Shown here in pieces: positions 59,140 through 64,000 of a stretch of DNA of 64,000 nt (position 1 is its first letter; each line of letters opens with the position of its first letter). A program made the position numbers and the translations under genes. The notes beneath the pieces were generated by a model. The model was not told the DNA's origin. It searched no databases and was given only the letters and a program-made list of their open reading frames with translations. Origin of the DNA: JAXLSZ01 sp046330315 (lineage in GTDB: Bacteria > Actinomycetota > Thermoleophilia > Solirubrobacterales > 70-9); contig JAXLSZ010000011.1 of NCBI GenBank assembly GCA_046330315.1, forward strand, positions 62,001 to 126,000. Reading direction: 5' to 3'.

Positions 59140-59768
59140 GCGTAAAGGACGGTTCCGAGCCGGAGGATCGTCGCCCCCTCCTGCACTGCGACGCGCCAGT
59201 CCTGGGTGGTTCCCATGGAGAGCCTCCGGAGCCCGTGCTCGGCGGCGAGCTCGGCGAGCCGGGCGAAGTGCGGCCTGGAGGCCTCGGGGTCCTCGCTGAA
59301 CGGCGGCATGGTCATCAGGCCGCTCACCCGCACGGGGCAGCGCTCGATGAAGCCGCCAAGCTCGGAGGGCTCCACCCCTCCCTTGCCCTGCTCTCCGGAG
59401 ACGTTGACCTCGATCAGGACCTCCGTCCCGGGGGTCCCGTGGCGGCCCAGCTGCGCAAGCGCCGAGTCGGTCGCGACTGAGTGGATGAGGCGGCAGACCG
59501 GGACCAGCAGCTTCACCTTGCGGCTCTGCAGGTTGCCGATGAAGTCCCAATGGAAGGTCTCCCCCCAGCGCTCGTGCTTGGCGCTGAGGTCCTGCTGGCG
59601 GTTCTCGCCGACCAGCCGCACGCCGGCCTCGGCAAGCGCCCCCATCTCCTCCGAGGGAACGTACTTGGTCGCGGCGAGGATCTCGACGTCCGCCCCCGCC
59701 ACCTCGCGAACCGACCCGAGGTTGGAGGCGATCCTCTCCGGGTCGAGCCCGCGGATCAGCTCCGCCAC
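59136..59768 (-). CDS. yggS: YggS/YlmE-family PLP-binding protein
   Basis: A 210-residue PLP-homeostasis protein of the alanine-racemase fold family; Lys35 in LAATKYVPSE holds PLP. It is not an enzyme in the usual sense but controls PLP and 2-oxoacid levels. HWDFIGNLQSRKVK is the family middle block. Starts 1 nt after the pgeF stop with GTG. Confidence 0.92.
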   Translation of the reverse strand: MAELIRGLDPERIASNLGSVREVAGADVEILAATKYVPSEEMGALAEAGVRLVGENRQQDLSAKHERWGETFHWDFIGNLQSRKVKLLVPVCRLIHSVATDSALAQLGRHGTPGTEVLIEVNVSGEQGKGGVEPSELGGFIERCPVRVSGLMTMPPFSEDPEASRPHFARLAELAAEHGLRRLSMGTTQDWRVAVQEGATILRLGTVLYA

Positions 59769-59769
59769 C

Positions 59770-60516
59770 TCAGCCCCCGCTCCCCGCGAAGACGACGCCT
59801 CCCTGCCGGCCCGTGCGGCCCCGGTCGCGCCGGTGCGAGAAGAAGATGTCCTCTTCGCAGGCGGTGCAGAGTCCGGCCGTCTCGACCTCGTGCACCCCGG
59901 CCGCCTCCAGTAGCCTGCGGGCCACCTCCGGCAGGTCGAGCATGCGGCCCTCGGCGACCCCATCGCCGAGCGGCGCGAACGCATCGAGGACCTCGGCGCC
60001 GACCTCGTAGCAGCAGGGGCCGATCCCCGGCCCCACGGCGGCCGCCGTGGCGCCGGTCGCCACGACCCCCTTCTCGACGATTCCCGCCGCAAGCCCCCTC
60101 CAGCCGCAGTGGAGGATCGCCCTCCCGCCCGGGCCGGAGAGGGCCATGGGAAGGCAGTCGGCGACGAAGACCAGACCGGCGAGCGATGGGTCGCGGAGCA
60201 CCTGCCCGTCCGCCTCGGGGTTCGGGCTCCCGGGCTCGGCGAAAGGGCTGGGGTCCTGCGCGGCGCTGCGCTCCTCGATCCCGGCGCGGTGCACCTGCAG
60301 GCCGATCGCCACCCGGCCCGGCTCGAGGCCCAGGGCGGCGCAAAGCCTGCGCCGGTTCCCGATCACGCGGTCGCGGTCGTCGTCCGTCAGCACGCCGAGG
60401 TTGAGGCTCTCGAAGGGCCCGGTGCTGAGCCCGCCGAGGCGGGTTGAGAAGGCAGCCCTCGCCCCGGGCAGCTCGGCCTCCAGCCAGCGCACACCGTCTG
60501 CCTCTCGCCATTCCAT
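59770..60516 (-). CDS. pgeF: Peptidoglycan editing factor PgeF (YlmD/YfiH, polyphenol oxidase family)
   Basis: A 248-residue zinc-dependent enzyme that hydrolyses misincorporated amino acids in muropeptides. The catalytic residues are His76, Cys121 and His136 (LQVHRAG, VADCLPM, LHCGWRG). ATG 60516 is used; a GTG at 60552 would add 12 residues. Member of the ylmD-ylmE-sepF-yggT group, but ftsZ itself is not next door. Confidence 0.88.
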   Translation of the reverse strand: MEWREADGVRWLEAELPGARAAFSTRLGGLSTGPFESLNLGVLTDDDRDRVIGNRRRLCAALGLEPGRVAIGLQVHRAGIEERSAAQDPSPFAEPGSPNPEADGQVLRDPSLAGLVFVADCLPMALSGPGGRAILHCGWRGLAAGIVEKGVVATGATAAAVGPGIGPCCYEVGAEVLDAFAPLGDGVAEGRMLDLPEVARRLLEAAGVHEVETAGLCTACEEDIFFSHRRDRGRTGRQGGVVFAGSGG

Positions 60517-60574
60517 CGCGGGAAAAGTAAGCAGAAAGCCGGCGGCGGTCACCGCTCGGGGCCCGCGGCGGCGG

Positions 60575-61753
60575 TCACCGCTCGGTGTCTCGGGCGGCGG
60601 CCAGCGCAGCCTCGAGCTCCTCCTCCCGGCCGCTCACCTCGCCGTCGAGCTTGCGTCGCAGCGCCCCGCCGAGCCCGCGCCCCACGGCCGGGCCCCGCGG
60701 AACCCCGGCGGCGATCAGGTCGTCGCCGCCGATCACCAGCTCGACGCGGCTCCACTCGGAGACGTAGTCGTCCAGCCACGTGGCCCCCATCGCCCGGGCG
60801 ATCGCCAGCTCGGTCCCCTCCCGGCCCCGGGCGAGCTCGTAGCCCTGCGACGGCCGAGAGGGTGCCGAGGCGGCGAGCTCCCCCTCGCGCCCCGGCGGGC
60901 CCAGGGCGGCGGCCAGGACGGTCTCGGCGAGCGGCGCAATCTCGCTCCACGGCGCCGCCGAGAGGACCTCGCGAACCCGCCCGGCCAGCTCCGCGCCCCC
61001 CTCGCGCAGCTCGACGAGTCCCCAGGACTCCAGCAGGCGAAGCGCCCGGGGAGCGCTGGGCTCTGCGCAGATCCGCAGCAGCTCGGCCCGGCGGCGCTCC
61101 CCGGAGACCGTCGAGAGGTCGGTCGCGGCGATCAGCCCGGCAGTCGCCGGCTCCAGCTCGAAGCCGAAGCGGGCCGCGTAGCGGGCGGCGCGCAGGGCCC
61201 TGGTCGGGTCATCGGTGAAGGAGCGGCCGTGCAGGACTCTCAGCAGGCCGCGCTCGAGGTCCTCCCGGCCGCCGTGGGGATCGATCAGCGCGGGGTCGGG
61301 CCCGAGCGGCACCGCCATCGCGTTGACCGTGAAGTCGCGCCGCCCCAGGTCCTCGCGCAGGGTGGCGGGAACGACGGCTGGGAGCGCGCCGGGGTCCGAG
61401 TAGGTCTCGCTGCGGGCGCGGGCGACGTCCACCGGCACGCCGTCCAGCTCGAGGCTCGCCGTCCCGAAACGGGGGTGCTCCACGACGGAGCCCCCGAGCC
61501 GGGCGGCGAGGGGCCGGGGGTCCTCCTCGGTGACCAGGTCTATCTCGGCCGGGTCGAGGCCGAGGAGCAGGTCGCGCACCGCCCCGCCCACCAGGTAGAC
61601 GGGGCTGCCCGCGGCCGCCTCGAGCAGCCGGGGCGTCTGCGGGAGCGCGCGACGAAGCGCTCCCCGCAGGTCGGTCTCCAGGGTGCGCCGCCGGCCGGTC
61701 ACCGGCCCCGTCCAGTCCGTTTCGGCATTGGCATTGGCCCTGTTCCGTACCAT
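60575..61753 (-). CDS. CCA tRNA nucleotidyltransferase / poly(A) polymerase family protein
   Basis: A 392-residue class II nucleotidyltransferase. The fold loop GGAVRD at 56-61 and the metal pair Glu70-x-Asp72 (EIDLV) are present; the first carboxylate is Glu instead of the usual Asp. RRDFTVNAMAV and RRAELLRI are the B and E family motifs. ATG 61753 is preferred because the earlier start at 61786 would overlap the divergent gene's coding sequence. It should repair or add tRNA CCA ends, or act as a poly(A) polymerase. Confidence 0.85.
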   Translation of the reverse strand: MVRNRANANAETDWTGPVTGRRRTLETDLRGALRRALPQTPRLLEAAAGSPVYLVGGAVRDLLLGLDPAEIDLVTEEDPRPLAARLGGSVVEHPRFGTASLELDGVPVDVARARSETYSDPGALPAVVPATLREDLGRRDFTVNAMAVPLGPDPALIDPHGGREDLERGLLRVLHGRSFTDDPTRALRAARYAARFGFELEPATAGLIAATDLSTVSGERRRAELLRICAEPSAPRALRLLESWGLVELREGGAELAGRVREVLSAAPWSEIAPLAETVLAAALGPPGREGELAASAPSRPSQGYELARGREGTELAIARAMGATWLDDYVSEWSRVELVIGGDDLIAAGVPRGPAVGRGLGGALRRKLDGEVSGREEELEAALAAARDTER

Positions 61754-61767
61754 GACCCCCTCCCCGG

Positions 61768-63180
61768 ATGGTCGATTCGCCGACATCAGGCGCCAACGCG
61801 GCGGGGCGCGCCTCCGCCCCGTGGTGGCACGATCGCCGCAAGCTCGCGGCGGCGATCGTCGGGGCCGTCCTCGTGCTGGGAGGCATCGCCTTCGCCGCGT
61901 ACGAGTTCCTCAAACGTCCCGCCGACGTGCACCGCGACGCGCCGATCAAGCCGCAGAAGCCGCCAAAACCGGTGATCCGCACCACGAACTGGCCGATGTT
62001 CGGCCTCAACCGGATCCACACCCGCTACCTGCCGGCCAGCAAGGTCAAGCCTCCATTCGAGCGGATCTGGAAATACGGCGACAAGCCGCTGCTCGAGTTC
62101 CCGCCGATCTTCGTCAAGGCGCGGGGGCTCTGCGAGCGCGGCAGCGGGCTCGGGTGCCACGGCCGCCTGTTCTTCGTCAACAACAACGGCTTCGCCTACT
62201 CACTGGACGCGGACACCGGCAAGGTGATGTGGGAGCGGCGGATCGCCACCCGCAACGCCTCCTCGCCCACCTACTCGAAGGGCAGCCTCTACATCGTCAA
62301 CCTCGGGCCCGGTCAGGTCCTCTCCCTCGACGCCCGCACCGGGAGGACGAACTGGAGGCGGCCGGTGCCCGGCATCGCCGAGTCCTCGCCGATCGTGGTG
62401 GGCCGCAGGGTGATCTTCGGCTGCGACTGCTCCCCCGACCAGCTCTACGCGCTCGACACGCGCAGCGGGAGGACGATCTGGGCCACGCAGCTGAGCGGCG
62501 CGGTCAAGGGGTCGCCCTCCTACGAGAGGGGAGTCATCTACGTCGGCGACTACGGCGGCTCGATGAACGCCGTCCGGGCCCGCGACGGGGCGATCAAGTG
62601 GCAGAGCAGCGACCTCGGCGCCGGCCTCGGCCAGGGTGGCGAGTTCTACTCGACCCCCGCCGTGGCGTTCGGGCGCGTCTTCGCCGGCAACAACGACGAC
62701 CGCGTCTACAGCTTCGACCAGAAGACCGGACGACTGATCTGGAGCTTCTCGACCGGGGGCTACGTCTACTCGGGCCCGGCGGCGGCCGATACCAAGGACA
62801 CCCCGCCGACCATCTACATCGGGTCCTTCGACGGCACCATCTACGCGCTCGACGCAAAGGCCGGGGAGCCGCGCTGGACCTTCGACGCGGGCGGCTCGGT
62901 GATCGGATCGCTCAGCATCATCGGGGACATCGTCTACGGGGCCACCTTCGAGGGGACGACCACCTACGGGCTCGGCCTCGCCGACGGCAGCAAGAAGTTC
63001 ACCTACCACACGGGCGCCTACATGCCGGTGATCTCCGATGGCCGGCGCATCTACCTGACCGGCTACTCGAGCATCAGCGCGCTGAAGCCGGTCGAGCCGA
63101 AGAGGCGAGGCGGCAAGAAGGGCGGAGACGCCGGTGGAGCAGCGCCGGGTACCGGAGCGCCTGGCGGCTCGCCGGGCTGA
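61768..63180 (+). CDS. Membrane-anchored PQQ-repeat beta-propeller protein
   Basis: A 470-residue protein with a single transmembrane helix (about residues 25-47) and an extracytoplasmic propeller of PQQ-like repeats: pairs of YSLDADTGKVMW, LYALDTRSGRTIW and YALDAKAGEPRW units. Such proteins scaffold outer-face complexes or bind quinone-like cofactors; no catalytic residues are visible. One Cys-rich loop (CERGSGLGC) may form a disulfide. The C-terminus is a Gly/Pro/Lys tail overlapping the next gene's start region. Confidence 0.82.
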   Translation: MVDSPTSGANAAGRASAPWWHDRRKLAAAIVGAVLVLGGIAFAAYEFLKRPADVHRDAPIKPQKPPKPVIRTTNWPMFGLNRIHTRYLPASKVKPPFERIWKYGDKPLLEFPPIFVKARGLCERGSGLGCHGRLFFVNNNGFAYSLDADTGKVMWERRIATRNASSPTYSKGSLYIVNLGPGQVLSLDARTGRTNWRRPVPGIAESSPIVVGRRVIFGCDCSPDQLYALDTRSGRTIWATQLSGAVKGSPSYERGVIYVGDYGGSMNAVRARDGAIKWQSSDLGAGLGQGGEFYSTPAVAFGRVFAGNNDDRVYSFDQKTGRLIWSFSTGGYVYSGPAAADTKDTPPTIYIGSFDGTIYALDAKAGEPRWTFDAGGSVIGSLSIIGDIVYGATFEGTTTYGLGLADGSKKFTYHTGAYMPVISDGRRIYLTGYSSISALKPVEPKRRGGKKGGDAGGAAPGTGAPGGSPG

Positions 63181-64000
63181 GCAGCGCCGGCGGGTCCGCC
63201 GGCGCCGGCTCGCCGCGCTCGGGGGCCTGGCCGTGGGTGCGCTGGCGGTCGTCGCGATCGCCGTCGCGCTGACCCGGCCGGACTCCGGAGGGAACGCGCC
63301 CGGCGGCAACGGGGGGCCGGCCTCCGGCCAGATCGGGCAGAACTCCGGCTCCGCGTCCGGGGGAACCGATGCCCGCCGCCTCCTCCGCTCCGCGTCCGGG
63401 GGAACCGATGCCCGCCGCCTCCTCCGCTCCGCGTCCGGGGGCGGCGGGGTGCAGGGCGGCTCGGCGGGGATGGTCCGCAACGCGACTCCCCAGCCCGGCT
63501 GGGGCCCGCACCCCGGGCCGGTGCCGATCCTCGCCTACCACGTCCTCGGAGCCCCGCCGCCCGGCACCGCCTACCCCGGCCTCTATACCGGCCGCACGAT
63601 GTTCTCCCGCCAGATGGACTGGCTAGACCGCCACGGCTACCAGGCGGTGACCCTCGACGAGGTCCAGCGCGCCTGGTACGAGGACGGGACGCTTCCGCGC
63701 AAGCCGATCGTGATCTCCTTCGACGACGGCTACCGGCCCCAGTTCACCTTCGCCCTGCCCGAATTGCGCCGCCACGGCTGGCCCGGCGTGCTGAACCTCA
63801 AGGCCGAGGGCTCGGACCTCTACACCAGCAACGTCGAGGCGATGATCGGGGCCGGGTGGGAGCTCGCCTCCCACACCACCCACCACCTCGACCTCACCAC
63901 GCTTGACGCCGCCGGGCTGCGGGAGGAGTTGCAGGGGTCGCGGGCCATTTTGCGCCGGGAGTACGGCGTGCCGGTGGACAACTTCTGCTACCCGTCCGGC
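63134..64000 (+). CDS. Polysaccharide deacetylase (NodB homology), 3'-truncated by the window end
   Basis: At least 289 residues and still open at position 64000. A short basic N-terminus and a hydrophobic helix (LAALGGLAVGALAVVAIAVAL) anchor it to the membrane. A Ser/Gly/Asp repeat of 13 residues (translation of a 39-bp tandem repeat) forms the linker. The catalytic domain has SFDDGY and HTTHHLDL (metal and catalytic residues of family CE4), which deacetylates peptidoglycan or another polysaccharide. GTG 63134 is the earliest start; the true end lies outside the window. Confidence 0.85.
   Translation, partial: MEQRRVPERLAARRAEQRRRVRRRRLAALGGLAVGALAVVAIAVALTRPDSGGNAPGGNGGPASGQIGQNSGSASGGTDARRLLRSASGGTDARRLLRSASGGGGVQGGSAGMVRNATPQPGWGPHPGPVPILAYHVLGAPPPGTAYPGLYTGRTMFSRQMDWLDRHGYQAVTLDEVQRAWYEDGTLPRKPIVISFDDGYRPQFTFALPELRRHGWPGVLNLKAEGSDLYTSNVEAMIGAGWELASHTTHHLDLTTLDAAGLREELQGSRAILRREYGVPVDNFCYPSG
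63349..63443. repeat. 39-bp tandem repeat, 2.4 copies, within the deacetylase gene
   Basis: Units begin at 63349 and 63388, with a partial third from 63427. The reverse complement contains GGACGCGGAGCGGAGGAGGC, matching the fourth unit of the array at 21345. Both arrays have period 39. In this gene it stays in frame as a 13-residue linker repeat. Confidence 0.9.

Noticed and set aside
61754..61786. Longer start for the CCA-transferase-like gene
   Set aside because: It would overlap the start of the divergent PQQ-repeat gene; the next ATG avoids this and fits the family.

Overview
The window is a 64 kb piece of a very GC-rich bacterial chromosome, packed with genes on both strands. The organism looks like a deep-branching actinobacterium, most probably of the class Thermoleophilia (Solirubrobacterales or relatives). 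This is an inference from the combination of an actinobacterial GarA-like FHA protein, a MerR regulator of the FtsR type and an RsiG-like protein in a row, SepF, GTG/TTG starts, a c-di-AMP riboswitch on a cell-wall gene, and the translation/lipid gene order. No rRNA, tRNA, CRISPR array, prophage or insertion sequence was seen.

Layout. 0-6.2 kb: a PRC-barrel-like protein and two tandem paralogous secreted alpha/beta-hydrolase-like proteins, flanked by intergenic DNA full of hairpin-forming inverted repeats and short tandem repeats. 6.2-10.3 kb: GroES-like protein, PAS-PAS-GGDEF diguanylate cyclase, hypothetical protein, LOG-family protein, phospholipase D-like protein. 10.4-16.1 kb (minus strand): a run with an SDR, a thiolase, a flavodoxin-fold reductase, an unusual Rieske-TPP enzyme fusion and an unknown protein. 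16.2-21.2 kb: ECF sigma factor with zinc anti-sigma, CPA2 antiporter, CcdA-like protein, small proteins, DNA polymerase IV. 21.4-30.6 kb: RlpA-like wall protein under a c-di-AMP riboswitch, divergent WS/DGAT acyltransferase with a CRP-type palindrome between them, MXAN_6640-like metalloprotease, NAD synthetase, PaaI thioesterase, anti-sigma-like membrane protein, FAD oxidase.

30.6-36.4 kb (minus): ispG-proS-pgsA, then rsiG-like, FHA, merR, SRPBCC and FAD oxidase genes. 36.5-46.2 kb: a self-contained guanidino-compound/polyamine island: divergent operons with two ureohydrolases, a PuuB-like FAD oxidoreductase, a TetR regulator and a complete peptide/opine-type ABC importer, with two copies of one palindromic operator. 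46.2-61.8 kb (minus): an acyl-CoA synthetase, then rseP-dxr-cdsA-uppS-frr-pyrH-tsf-rpsB, rluD-like, lspA, yggT, proC, sepF, yggS, pgeF and a CCA-transferase-like gene. 61.8-64 kb: a membrane-anchored PQQ-repeat propeller and a polysaccharide deacetylase cut by the window end.

The minus-strand house-keeping block covers isoprenoid (dxr, ispG, uppS), phospholipid (cdsA, pgsA), translation (rpsB, tsf, frr, proS) and division (sepF) functions, many genes overlapping by 4 nt. The guanidino island and the acyl-CoA synthetase pair sit between rseP and ispG, which are neighbours in many bacteria, suggesting insertion. Signalling elements for c-di-AMP (riboswitch), c-di-GMP (GGDEF enzyme, RsiG-like protein) and possibly cAMP (CRP-type palindrome) all occur within 26 kb.
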